A DNA stretch of 29,428 bases from JBOGWA01 sp050693155 (GTDB lineage Bacteria > Actinomycetota > UBA4738 > CALAEC01). Each line of letters opens with the position of its first letter. The stretch's first letter is position 1. The DNA is taken from NCBI GenBank assembly GCA_050693155.1, contig JBOGWA010000106.1, positions 1 through 29,428 of the forward strand. Direction: 5' to 3'. The translations under genes and the position numbers were made by a program. The notes beneath the pieces are model-generated. The model did not search any database and had not been told where the DNA came from. It was given only the letters and a program-made list of their open reading frames with translations. This document shows, one piece after another, positions 23,960-29,428 of the stretch.

Positions 23960-23965
23960 TACGAT
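23960..23965 (+). promoter_or_regulatory. Likely -10 box of the NHL lipoprotein gene
   Basis: TACGAT ends 8 nt before the GTG at 23974, in keeping with other near-leaderless starts in this window. No clear -35 is seen. Confidence 0.35.
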
Positions 23966-23973
23966 CCGCCAGG

Positions 23974-24942
23974 GTGGACGAGAACAGGACACGTGCGAGC
24001 GGTTTCGCGATCGTGACCGCGCTGGCGCTCACGCTTGTCGCCTGCGGAGGCGACGTCGAGTCGCCGCCCGTGCCGGCGCCCTCACCCACCCCGTCGCCTT
24101 CTCCTCAGATCGAGGTGCAGGAGATCTCGCTCGAGCTGAGCGACCTGATCGACGCGGGGACGCTGGCCGTCGATCCCGACGGGAACATCTTCTTCGCGAA
24201 CGTGGCGGCGGGCGAGGTGCAGGTCTTCTCTCCCGACGGCGCTCTCGTGACCTCCTGGGGCGGGAAAGGCGAGGCCGAGGGGCGGTTCAGCTTCTTCGAC
24301 AAGTCCGAGCCCGACGTGAACGTCGGCGGCCTCGACATCGACGCCGACGGGAACGTCTACGTCGCCGACGCGTGGAACTCGAGGGTCCAGAAGTTCGACG
24401 GGCAAGGCACGTTCCTGCTCTCCTGGGGAGAGCCCGGGACCATGAAGGGTGAGTTCATCCGTCCGATCGACGTCGCGGTCGCCGACGACGGAACCGTCTT
24501 CGTCATTGACGACCGCGGGAGCGCCCGGATCCAGCAGTTCAGCCCCGAGGGCGAGTTCCTCCAGGCTTTCGGAGCCGGTCCGGTCGTGAACCCCGGCGGG
24601 ATGGACTTCGGGCCGGACGGCAACCTCTACGTCGCGAACTACGGAGGCGAGAACACGTTGAAGTTCAGCCCCGAGGGCAAGCTCCTCGCGAGCTGGAACG
24701 TGGGCGATCGGTCGGAGCCGGTCGACGCCGCGGTCGCGCCCGACGGCACCGTCTACATCGCGGATTCATTCCACGACCGGCTCTACGCCTACGACGCCGA
24801 GGGGAACGAGCTCTTCTTCATCTCCGAGGTGGGCGGCTCGTCCCTCGAGGAACTCGCCTCGGTGGCGGTCGATGCGGAGAGCGACATCTACATCGTGGAC
24901 GAAGGGCCCGACGCGATCCTGCACGTCACGGTCAACGCGTAA
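23974..24942 (+). CDS. NHL-repeat beta-propeller lipoprotein
   Basis: 322 aa from GTG 23974 (an in-frame GTG at 23953 is an alternative that would overlap the -10 box). The signal peptide SGFAIVTALALTLVACGG ends in a lipobox with the lipidated Cys, followed by a Pro/Ser linker (PVPAPSPTPSPSPQ). About six NHL repeats follow, each with a core like VDPDGNIFFAN, IDADGNVYVADAWNSRVQKF, VADDGTVFVIDDRGSARIQQ, FGPDGNLYVANYGG and VAPDGTVYIADSFHDRLYAY, forming a beta-propeller outside the membrane. NHL propellers usually bind proteins, peptides or ligands; some are enzymes (PAL lyase type). No catalytic residues are evident, so binding is more likely. Confidence 0.88.
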   Translation: MDENRTRASGFAIVTALALTLVACGGDVESPPVPAPSPTPSPSPQIEVQEISLELSDLIDAGTLAVDPDGNIFFANVAAGEVQVFSPDGALVTSWGGKGEAEGRFSFFDKSEPDVNVGGLDIDADGNVYVADAWNSRVQKFDGQGTFLLSWGEPGTMKGEFIRPIDVAVADDGTVFVIDDRGSARIQQFSPEGEFLQAFGAGPVVNPGGMDFGPDGNLYVANYGGENTLKFSPEGKLLASWNVGDRSEPVDAAVAPDGTVYIADSFHDRLYAYDAEGNELFFISEVGGSSLEELASVAVDAESDIYIVDEGPDAILHVTVNA

Positions 24943-24963
24943 CCGGCTCGGTCGGCGGCGACC

Positions 24964-25455
24964 TCAGAAGTAGGCCTTGATGTTGCTCGTGTCGACCGAG
25001 TTTGTCTTTCCGCAGTCGGGACAGCGGACGACGGTCACGTTCTGGTAGCGAACCCCGTCGTGCCACTCCCTCCCGCAGGATCCGCAGGAGACCAGGGAGA
25101 TGAAGTTGTCCGTGATCCCCCGCGCGGCCATGGCGAGCCCGGACATTGAGTTCACGTTGGCGGACGCCACCTCGACCTCTGCCGAGCCGACGTCGGTCTG
25201 CCACGGCCTGAGGTTCTCGAGGTAGAGCCCTTCCTTGTCCGCGCCCCACACGCCGTCACCGGTCTCGACGACGACGTAGTAGAGGGGCTGGCTGACGTTC
25301 TTCGTCAGCAGGAACGCCTTGGCCGACTCCGCGTCCCCGCCCTTGTAGACCTCGTAGGTGTTGCCGCCCTTCTGCTCCTTGTTCACGAAGCTCGGCGCGC
25401 CGGCCTCCCCCTCGCCTCCGTCCTTGCCCTTGCGCAATCTGTCCAGGAGTCCCAT
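24964..25455 (-). CDS. Uncharacterised protein with C-terminal zinc ribbon
   Basis: 163 aa from ATG 25455 with a strong GGAGGGAGA site. Opens MGLLDRLRKGKDGGEG, a short amphipathic and charged stretch, followed by a compact domain (NTYEVYKGGDAESAKAFLLT, YYVVVETGDGVWGADKEGLY) and a zinc ribbon with Cys124, Cys127, Cys145 and Cys148 (CGSCGREW, VVRCPDCGKTN). I do not recognise the family. It lies 15 bp after the MiaE_2-like gene on the same strand, so they are probably co-transcribed. Confidence 0.8.
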   Translation of the reverse strand: MGLLDRLRKGKDGGEGEAGAPSFVNKEQKGGNTYEVYKGGDAESAKAFLLTKNVSQPLYYVVVETGDGVWGADKEGLYLENLRPWQTDVGSAEVEVASANVNSMSGLAMAARGITDNFISLVSCGSCGREWHDGVRYQNVTVVRCPDCGKTNSVDTSNIKAYF

Positions 25456-25470
25456 GGATCTCCCTCCTCG

Positions 25471-26127
25471 CTACTCGTTGGGGTCGTCGACGCGTTCGAT
25501 GCCGAGGCGGTCCAGCCGCCGGCGGTGACGCTCCAGCAGATCGAGGACCATCCGCTTCTCCCCTTCGTCACCGTCGAGCAGGGTCGCGATGACCTCGGTG
25601 GCGTTCAAGGCGGCGCGGGTCTGCGTGAGCGCCTCGCCAGCGATCCGGCGCGAGTACGCGGCCACGCGCTCCGCTACTCCCGGATCCTCCCCGAGCGCTC
25701 GCGTGATCTCTTCCAATGCGAAGGCGTCCTGCTCGTCGCGCTCGCCGAGCGCGCGCCGGATCACCTCCCCGGAGACCGGGTCAAGAGCAGGGATCAGGTA
25801 CTCGGCGAAGTCAGCCACGAGGGCGTCGCCGACGTAGTGGAAGGTCTGCGCCTCGACCCAATCCGTGGGCACGGTTCGGTCGAAGAAGGAGTCGAAGAAG
25901 GGCCGGAAGAGGTCCTCGAGCTCCTCGGGTCCGAGTTCCTTGAGGCGCGCCTCGATCAGATCGACGTTCTTTCGTTCCCGGTCGGCAACGTGCTGCTGCT
26001 GGCCCCGCCTGGCCTGGTCGGGGGCGAGGGCGACGCTTTGTTGGGCGCGCTCTTGCGCCAGTCGTTCCCCATACGAGAGCGCCGCCATGATCTCGGCGAC
26101 GACCGAGACTGCGGGTGTTGCCACCAC
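25471..26127 (-). CDS. MiaE_2-like ferritin-fold protein
   Basis: 218 aa from GTG 26127. The sequence follows the MiaE_2 (PF13794-like) actinobacterial family: LSYGERLAQERAQQSVALAP, FFDRTVPTDWVEAQTFHYVG, DALVADFAEYLIPALD, and RIAGEALTQTRAALN. The fold is a four-helix di-iron bundle related to the tRNA hydroxylase MiaE. In this copy the second-helix ExxH motif reads E51-R-K-N54 and the last-helix His position reads Asp134, so the usual di-iron site appears altered. The natural function of this family is not established. Upstream partner of the zinc-ribbon gene; divergent from a five-TM protein gene. Confidence 0.72.
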   Translation of the reverse strand: MVATPAVSVVAEIMAALSYGERLAQERAQQSVALAPDQARRGQQQHVADRERKNVDLIEARLKELGPEELEDLFRPFFDSFFDRTVPTDWVEAQTFHYVGDALVADFAEYLIPALDPVSGEVIRRALGERDEQDAFALEEITRALGEDPGVAERVAAYSRRIAGEALTQTRAALNATEVIATLLDGDEGEKRMVLDLLERHRRRLDRLGIERVDDPNE

Positions 26128-26133
26128 TTCTCC

Positions 26134-26139
26134 ATTCTA
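26134..26139 (-). promoter_or_regulatory. Likely -10 box of the MiaE_2-like gene
   Basis: TAGAAT on the minus strand (26139-26134) lies 6 nt before the GTG at 26127. The intervening GGAGAA could also act as a ribosome site if the start is the next GTG. No good -35 is seen. Confidence 0.45.
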
Positions 26140-26157
26140 GGGTGGGCGTGTGCTGGG

Positions 26158-26163
26158 TATGAT
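26158..26163 (+). promoter_or_regulatory. Likely -10 box of the five-TM protein gene
   Basis: TATGAT (26158-26163) lies 18 nt before the GTG at 26182 and back to back with the minus-strand TAGAAT, so the two genes are driven from one short divergent region of about 55 bp. Confidence 0.35.
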
Positions 26164-26181
26164 CGCGCAGACAGGCAGGGG

Positions 26182-26739
26182 GTGGTAGAGACCGTCTTCT
26201 TTGATTGGGCGCTGTCGTTCGGGGTCGGGCTTCTCTTCGGCATCTTCGGAAGACCGGAGTTCGACCGCGCCCGATCGAGGTTGACAACCCGGGCCTTCGC
26301 GCTCGGCTTCGCCTTCGAGACCGTCGCCGTCCTCCCGATCGCGCTCTCGGTCTACGTGCTCGCGCCGGACTGGATGTGGATGTACTGGGTCGACTCGGCC
26401 CGGCTCTCGGTCGGGGTCGAGGTGTTTGCCTTTGCGATGTACTACGTGTCCTTCGTCGCCGGCTTCCTGCTTGCACCGGAGCTCGAGCGGCTCCGGGCCC
26501 GCCTCGCGTGGATCGTGTGGGGCATGGGCTCGATCGGGCTTCTCACCGCCGTCGTTCTCACGAAGGACCGGCTCCTCGCCCTCGGTACCGTTTCCGAGTT
26601 CGAGGCGGGAACGACCGCCTCGTTCACAGGCTCTCCCTTCTGGGTGACGCTTGCGGGCCTCGTAGGGGCCGGCGTGTTCCTCGTGCTCGCTCTAGGGGCG
26701 CTCCGCGCTCAGCGCGCAGCCGATCTGACCGGGGGCTAA
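26182..26739 (+). CDS. Five-TM integral membrane protein, function unknown
   Basis: 185 aa from GTG 26182; an open frame continues far upstream but only antisense to the MiaE_2-like gene. Five hydrophobic segments lie at about 5-22, 38-60, 72-95, 108-126 and 155-173 (for example LSFGVGLLFGIFG, FVAGFLLAPELE, WVTLAGLVGAGVFLVLALGA). Two aromatic-rich loops contain DWMWMYWVDSARLSVG. I recognise no family motif. The next gene has its own promoter, so this is probably a single-gene unit. Confidence 0.7.
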   Translation: MVETVFFDWALSFGVGLLFGIFGRPEFDRARSRLTTRAFALGFAFETVAVLPIALSVYVLAPDWMWMYWVDSARLSVGVEVFAFAMYYVSFVAGFLLAPELERLRARLAWIVWGMGSIGLLTAVVLTKDRLLALGTVSEFEAGTTASFTGSPFWVTLAGLVGAGVFLVLALGALRAQRAADLTGG

Positions 26740-26774
26740 CGCTCCGGACCCCGCTAGTCGGAAATCCCCGTTCA

Positions 26775-26796
26775 TGTCAGACCCCCCCTTTATCCT
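26775..26796 (+). promoter_or_regulatory. RecA-NDp/PafBC-type promoter of the 86-aa gene
   Basis: TGTCAGAC (26775-26782), 8 nt, TATCCT (26791-26796): the same block with the same spacing as at 9428-9449 and a match to TTGTCRGTG-N8-TANNNT. The -10 box ends 9 nt before the ATG at 26806, so the message would have almost no leader. Confidence 0.65.
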
Positions 26797-26805
26797 CATG
26801 GCGTC

Positions 26806-27066
26806 ATGGGCAGGGTGATCAGACTCGACGAATGGCGCTCGGGCCGCGAGCGAGAGGACTCTCGCCTCGAGCGGGCCGTGGGGCGCCTGGACCTGCTCGT
26901 GGAAGAGCGCGACGGCGAGGACGCTCCCACGTGGTTCGCAACCGAGGTGCTGGCGATCCAGGGTTGCATCTCCCTCGGTCTTCTGGACGAGGCCGCGCGC
27001 CGCACAGAGCGCCTCATCGAGCGCTGCGAGCACCCCAGCTCCTGGGGCCGCAAGATCGCCCGCTAG
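26806..27066 (+). CDS. 86-aa protein of unknown function, probably DNA-damage inducible
   Basis: 86 aa, MGRVIRLDEWRSGREREDSR at the start, then an acidic/basic helical region (LERAVGRLDLLVEERDGEDA) and a helix-turn-helix-like pair (WFATEVLAIQGCISLGLLDE, AARRTERLIERCEHPSSW). Predicted cytoplasmic, all helical, with no TM segment and no known motif. A second ATG at 26798 is out of frame. Its PafBC-type promoter is the main clue and suggests a role in the response to DNA damage; the vapBC pair follows 46 bp downstream. Confidence 0.72.
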   Translation: MGRVIRLDEWRSGREREDSRLERAVGRLDLLVEERDGEDAPTWFATEVLAIQGCISLGLLDEAARRTERLIERCEHPSSWGRKIAR

Positions 27067-27077
27067 AAACCGGTGCG

Positions 27078-27106
27078 TTGCACATGTGCAGCACATGTGA
27101 CATGCT
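27078..27106 (+). promoter_or_regulatory. vapBC promoter with tandem dyad operator
   Basis: TTGCAC (27078-27083) and CATGCT (27101-27106) are 17 bp apart and the -10 ends 6 nt before the vapB ATG. Between them lie two copies of GCACATGTG (27080-27088 and 27091-27099) at an 11-bp period, each with the dyad CACATGTG; the first sits in a 12-bp perfect palindrome (27079-27090). Such repeats are typical VapB-VapC autoregulatory operators. Confidence 0.6.
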
Positions 27107-27112
27107 GCGCGC

Positions 27113-27352
27113 ATGTCGAAGATGATCCAGATACGAAACGTCCCCGAAAAACTTCACAAAGAGCTGTCCCGACGCGCCCGCGCAAAAGGCCAGACACTCA
27201 CCGACTACCTTGAGGAGCTGCTGGAGCGAGAGGTCGCCAGACCTCCCGCTCAAGAGGTCTTCGAACGCATCCGAACCAGGAGCCGAGTCAACCTCGGGCG
27301 ACCCGCCGCCGAGCTCATTCGGGAAGAGAGGGCTCGGCGGGAGGCGCGTTGA
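27113..27352 (+). CDS. vapB: VapB/FitA-like ribbon-helix-helix antitoxin
   Basis: 79 aa. The N-terminal ribbon-helix-helix (MIQIRNVPEKLHKELSRRAR, AKGQTLTDYLEELLEREV) is of the FitA/VapB type and dimerises to bind the operator. The C-terminal tail (NLGRPAAELIREERARREAR) is the part that usually inhibits the toxin. The stop overlaps the toxin start by 4 bp, normal for these pairs. Confidence 0.9.
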   Translation: MSKMIQIRNVPEKLHKELSRRARAKGQTLTDYLEELLEREVARPPAQEVFERIRTRSRVNLGRPAAELIREERARREAR

Positions 27353-27753
27353 CGATAGTCGCGGACGCCTCTGCGCTTGTCGAGCACGTTCTCCGCAGCG
27401 AACGCGCGGAGGCGATCAGTGGCGCCGTTGAGAACGAAGGCGCCGACCTTCACATCCCAGCTCTTTGCGACGTCGAAGTCGCCTCGGCCCTGCGCGGGGC
27501 TCTGTTGGGCGGAAAGCTCACGGATGAGCGGGCAGGCGAGGCGCTCGATGACTACCTCGACCTGCCGCTTGCCCGCCACGGACACGAGTCGCTGCTTCCG
27601 CGGATCCTCGAACTGAGAGAGAGCTTCACGGCCTACGACGCCGTTTACGTCGCCCTCGCCGAGCGATTGGACGCGGCGCTCCTCACGGCGGATGACGGCT
27701 TAGCCGCCTCGGCCCGTCGCCAATCGCAGATCGAGGTCCTGCCTGCCTCGTAG
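27349..27753 (+). CDS. vapC: VapC-like PIN-domain ribonuclease toxin
   Basis: 134 aa from a TTG overlapping the vapB stop (TTGA). The four PIN acidic positions are present: Asp6 (VADASALVEH), Glu43 (DVEVASALRG), Asp97 (AYDAVYVALAE) and Asp115/116 (LLTADDGLAA). PIN toxins cut tRNA or rRNA with Mg2+ and are held inactive by VapB. The weak TTG start would keep toxin output below antitoxin, as is common. No other start in frame keeps the first Asp. Confidence 0.9.
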   Translation: MTIVADASALVEHVLRSERAEAISGAVENEGADLHIPALCDVEVASALRGALLGGKLTDERAGEALDDYLDLPLARHGHESLLPRILELRESFTAYDAVYVALAERLDAALLTADDGLAASARRQSQIEVLPAS

Positions 27754-27804
27754 TGGTCGCATCACTCGCGGCATGAACCGCCGCGCGACTCGTCTGGGCG
27801 CAAG

Positions 27805-27920
27805 CGAAGGGGGCAGCTACCAAAGCGCTCGTCGTTTTCCGCTCGCGAACGGCGACCCGAGGGCCGCTGCACCCGAGCATGCCTCCCGCGGCAGACCGAG
27901 CGTGGGTTCTGCCCCCTTCG
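27805..27920. ncRNA. Candidate structured RNA in the vapC-HAD intergenic region
   Basis: A perfect 12-bp stem, CGAAGGGGGCAG (27805-27816) with CTGCCCCCTTCG (27909-27920), closes a 92-nt domain. Inside, GCGCTCG/CGAGCGT (27825-27831/27897-27903), CGTCGTT/AACGGCG (27830-27836/27848-27854, one G-U pair, sharing two bases with the previous helix) and GCCGC/GCGGC (27863-27867/27888-27892) can form a branched fold. A terminator-like hairpin follows at once at 27921. No coding region fits: the one short open frame here has no ribosome site. The remainder, 27754-27804 and 27941-27986, shows nothing clear. Strand is set only by that hairpin (plus). Confidence 0.4.
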
Positions 27921-27940
27921 GAGGCACCTCTCGGTGTCTC
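27921..27940 (+). terminator. Terminator-like hairpin after the candidate RNA
   Basis: GAGGCACC-TCTC-GGTGTCTC forms an 8-bp stem (one G-U pair) with a 4-nt loop followed by TTGTAT, a weak U-tract. It sits directly against the 3' end of the 12-bp stem and between convergent vapC and HAD genes, so it may end vapC transcription or the candidate RNA. Confidence 0.5.
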
Positions 27941-27986
27941 TTGTATCGATTCTAGGCCTGCGTGAACCGCGGCGAAAGTCGCCGGC

Positions 27987-28802
27987 TCAAACCGCGTCGG
28001 TCGCCCGCCGGCGCGCGGCCAGCCGCGGGCGCAGATAGACCCATCCGACCACCGCCGCGACGACCGCGGCTGCAGCGAGCGCGGTCACCGAAGTCCTCGG
28101 CGCGGCTTGGGCGATCCTTCGGCGGAGCCTCACCGGCTTCCGGAAGTCACGGATCTGCCACTCGCGCTCCTCGGCGATCTTCCGGAGCTCCCGGTCGGGG
28201 TTGACCGCAACGGGGTTCCCGACCGCCTCGAGCATGGGAAGGTCGGTGATCGAATCCGAGTACGCGTAAGACTCGGCAAGGTCGAGGTCCTGCCGTTTGG
28301 CAACCTCCTTCATCGCGACCGCCTTGTTGTCGGCATAGGCATAGAACTCGAGGCCGCCCGTGTACTTCCCGTCCTCGATCTCCGCGCGAGTGGCGATCAC
28401 CTCGTGGACACCGACGCGCTCGGCGAGCGGTCGGACGACTTCCTCCGGTGATGACGACACGATGAACACCCGTCGCCCCAGCGCCTTGTGCAGAGAGATG
28501 AGGTCAAGCGCCTCCTGGTAGATGTAGGGGTCGACGACGTCCTCGATGCATTCCCGGACGAGGTCCTCGACCTGTTTGCGGTCCCAGCCCTTTGCGAGCG
28601 CGAGCATCCCATCCTTCGCGCGTTCCATCCGCTTCTCGTCGGCGCCGAGGAGCATGTAGACGAGCTGCGCGTAGGCGCCGCGGAGCAACATCGACCGCGT
28701 GACGAGCCCGGCCCGGTACATCGGGCGACCGAGGGCGAGCGAGCTCGACCGCGAGATGATCGTCTTATCAAGGTCGAAGAACGCTGCGTCCACCGTTGCC
28801 AT
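27987..28802 (-). CDS. HAD-IB family phosphatase (SerB-like) with C-terminal TM helix
   Basis: 271 aa from ATG 28802. HAD motif I is FFDLDKTI (nucleophile Asp10, acid Asp12), motif II is in VFIVSSSPEEVV, the Lys of motif III lies in ADNKAVAMKEVA and motif IV is YSDSITDLPML. The helical cap follows motif I, as in subfamily IB (TIGR01490-like). A C-terminal TM helix (TSVTALAAAAVVAAVVGWVY) then basic residues suggests membrane attachment. Homologues hydrolyse phosphoserine or phospholipid intermediates, or are fused to acyltransferases in phospholipid synthesis; substrate here is unknown. The frame stays open upstream, but conserved sequence starts at this ATG. Confidence 0.85.
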   Translation of the reverse strand: MATVDAAFFDLDKTIISRSSSLALGRPMYRAGLVTRSMLLRGAYAQLVYMLLGADEKRMERAKDGMLALAKGWDRKQVEDLVRECIEDVVDPYIYQEALDLISLHKALGRRVFIVSSSPEEVVRPLAERVGVHEVIATRAEIEDGKYTGGLEFYAYADNKAVAMKEVAKRQDLDLAESYAYSDSITDLPMLEAVGNPVAVNPDRELRKIAEEREWQIRDFRKPVRLRRRIAQAAPRTSVTALAAAAVVAAVVGWVYLRPRLAARRRATDAV

Positions 28803-28989
28803 GGTACGACAGCGACCGACATGAATCTGGGCGTTGACCTGCGGCGATGCGAACACCGGGTGAACCTTCGACGTGATCAGCGCCGTCCGCATGCACCGAT
28901 ATCGTGACGCTCAGCGATCGCCTCGCACTCCTGCTACCGTACGGCGAGATACGTGCGAGGATTCCGGAGGCGAGGCAAGGAGGAGCGTC

Positions 28990-29262
28990 GTGAGACTCTT
29001 CAAGAAGAAACCCCAACCCCATGAGGACGGGCTCTCCGATGAGTACGTGCTCAGGAACTTAAGAGAGCTCTGTGACGCCTACGTGCAGGACGACCGGAAA
29101 AGGATCGAGGACCTCGAGCAGATGGCGACCGCGATCGGCAAGGACCTCAACAGACGGGGCGGAATCGAGGAGATGCGTCGAATCTTCTACATGTTGGGCT
29201 CGATTCCCGGCGCCCGTACGCTCGAGATGCACTGGGGCGGCATCGGCGAGTGGATGGGATAG
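28990..29262 (+). CDS. 90-aa protein of unknown function
   Basis: 90 aa from GTG 28990 behind AAGGAGGAGC. Opens VRLFKKKPQPHEDGLSDEYV, then a helical stretch (LRNLRELCDAYVQDDRKRIE, DLEQMATAIGKDLNRRGGIE) and ends LEMHWGGIGEWMG. Soluble and cytoplasmic by appearance; no motif is recognised. Earlier in-frame starts lack a ribosome site. The next gene's -10 box overlaps its stop. Confidence 0.75.
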   Translation: MRLFKKKPQPHEDGLSDEYVLRNLRELCDAYVQDDRKRIEDLEQMATAIGKDLNRRGGIEEMRRIFYMLGSIPGARTLEMHWGGIGEWMG

Positions 29263-29265
29263 AGT
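29260..29265 (+). promoter_or_regulatory. Likely -10 box of the SRPBCC-protein gene
   Basis: TAGAGT overlaps the stop codon of the 90-aa gene and ends 7 nt before the ATG at 29273, with no ribosome site: a leaderless start is likely. Confidence 0.4.
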
Positions 29266-29272
29266 CGTATCG

Positions 29273-29428
29273 ATGATCGTCGAGAGCAGCGTGTTGATCG
29301 ACCGGCCCGCCGAAGAAGTCTTCGCCTTCGTGAGCGACTCGACCAACGATCCGCAGTGGCACACGGATGCAGTCGAGGGGACGAAGACATTCGAGGGACC
29401 CATTGGCGTCGGGACCACCTTCACCATT
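29273..29428 (+). CDS. SRPBCC/START-fold protein, N-terminal part (runs off window edge)
   Basis: 52 residues: MIVESSVLIDRPAEEVFAFV, SDSTNDPQWHTDAVEG, GPIGVGTTFTI. The pattern of a first strand, PAEEVFAFVSD and the NDPQWH helix is typical of the polyketide cyclase/dehydrase and START-like (SRPBCC) superfamily, which bind hydrophobic ligands. The ligand and the C-terminal half cannot be seen. Confidence 0.85.
   Translation, partial: MIVESSVLIDRPAEEVFAFVSDSTNDPQWHTDAVEGTKTFEGPIGVGTTFTI

Noticed and set aside
27805..27920. Reading the 12-bp inverted repeat as ends of a small mobile element
   Set aside because: Flanking bases show no target-site duplication and no second copy occurs in the window.
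27773..27955. 60-codon open frame in the vapC-HAD gap
   Set aside because: No ribosome site or promoter, low-complexity composition, and it runs across the 12-bp inverted repeat, which better fits an RNA structure.
28795..28825. TGTCGGTC followed by TACCAT upstream of the HAD gene as a third PafBC-type promoter
   Set aside because: The spacer is 7 nt rather than 8 and the supposed -10 box overlaps the ATG itself, so it cannot drive this start.
1..29428. tRNA, rRNA, CRISPR arrays, insertion sequences or prophage genes
   Set aside because: No cloverleaf with a T-loop motif, no spaced direct repeats and no transposase or integrase motif was found on either strand by eye.

Overview
The window looks like chromosome of a high-GC actinobacterium, probably an uncultivated or deep-branching lineage. 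The pointers are the dnaK-grpE-dnaJ-hspR heat-shock operon, an actinobacterial-type Tad pilus operon (tadZ-tadA-tadB-tadC-flp-tadE-tadG-like, in the order of Mycobacterium Rv3660c to Rv3654c), a DUF5318 protein in a block with a PBP1A gene, an F420/LLM-type oxidoreductase, a MiaE_2-like ferritin-fold protein, DUF2510, and promoters of the RecA-NDp/PafBC kind. Many genes start with GTG, and several start 6-10 nt after a TANNNT box, as in leaderless actinobacterial transcripts. Species cannot be set from sequence alone.

Layout. 1-2801 (minus): a cupredoxin lipoprotein, a membrane Fe-S oxidoreductase of the HdrD/CCG type and the N-terminus of dCTP deaminase. 2860-9305 (plus): a strong promoter with two possible operators, then dnaK, grpE, dnaJ, hspR and two multi-pass GT-C glycosyltransferases (GT87-like and PIG-V-like) packed without gaps. 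9428-10114 (plus): an orphan NarL/LuxR response regulator behind a PafBC-type promoter. 10161-15355 (minus): DUF5318, two divergent complex-I-like membrane proteins (ND1-like and ND5-like) with no peripheral-arm genes, and a PBP1A bifunctional peptidoglycan synthase. 15454-18736 (plus): a membrane protein with a Pro/Ala linker, a DUF2510 membrane protein, an HtrA-like protease without signal peptide, and an LLM flavin oxidoreductase.

18746-23776 (minus): the seven-gene Tad operon, nearly all joints overlapping by 4 bp. 23974-24942 (plus): an NHL-repeat lipoprotein. 24964-26127 (minus): a zinc-ribbon protein and the MiaE_2-like protein. 26182-27753 (plus): a five-TM protein, an 86-aa protein of unknown function behind the second PafBC-type promoter, and a VapBC toxin-antitoxin pair with an operator-like repeat. 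27805-27940: a gene-free stretch with a 12-bp closing stem followed by a terminator-like hairpin, a candidate structured RNA. 27987-29428: a HAD-IB hydrolase (minus), a 90-aa unknown protein and the start of an SRPBCC-fold protein (plus).

The most interesting points are the orphan ND1/ND5-like membrane pair, the two identically spaced DNA-damage-type promoters (one in front of an undescribed small protein), the candidate RNA at 27805-27940, and the extension of the heat-shock operon into glycosyltransferases. No tRNA, rRNA, CRISPR array or insertion sequence was seen.
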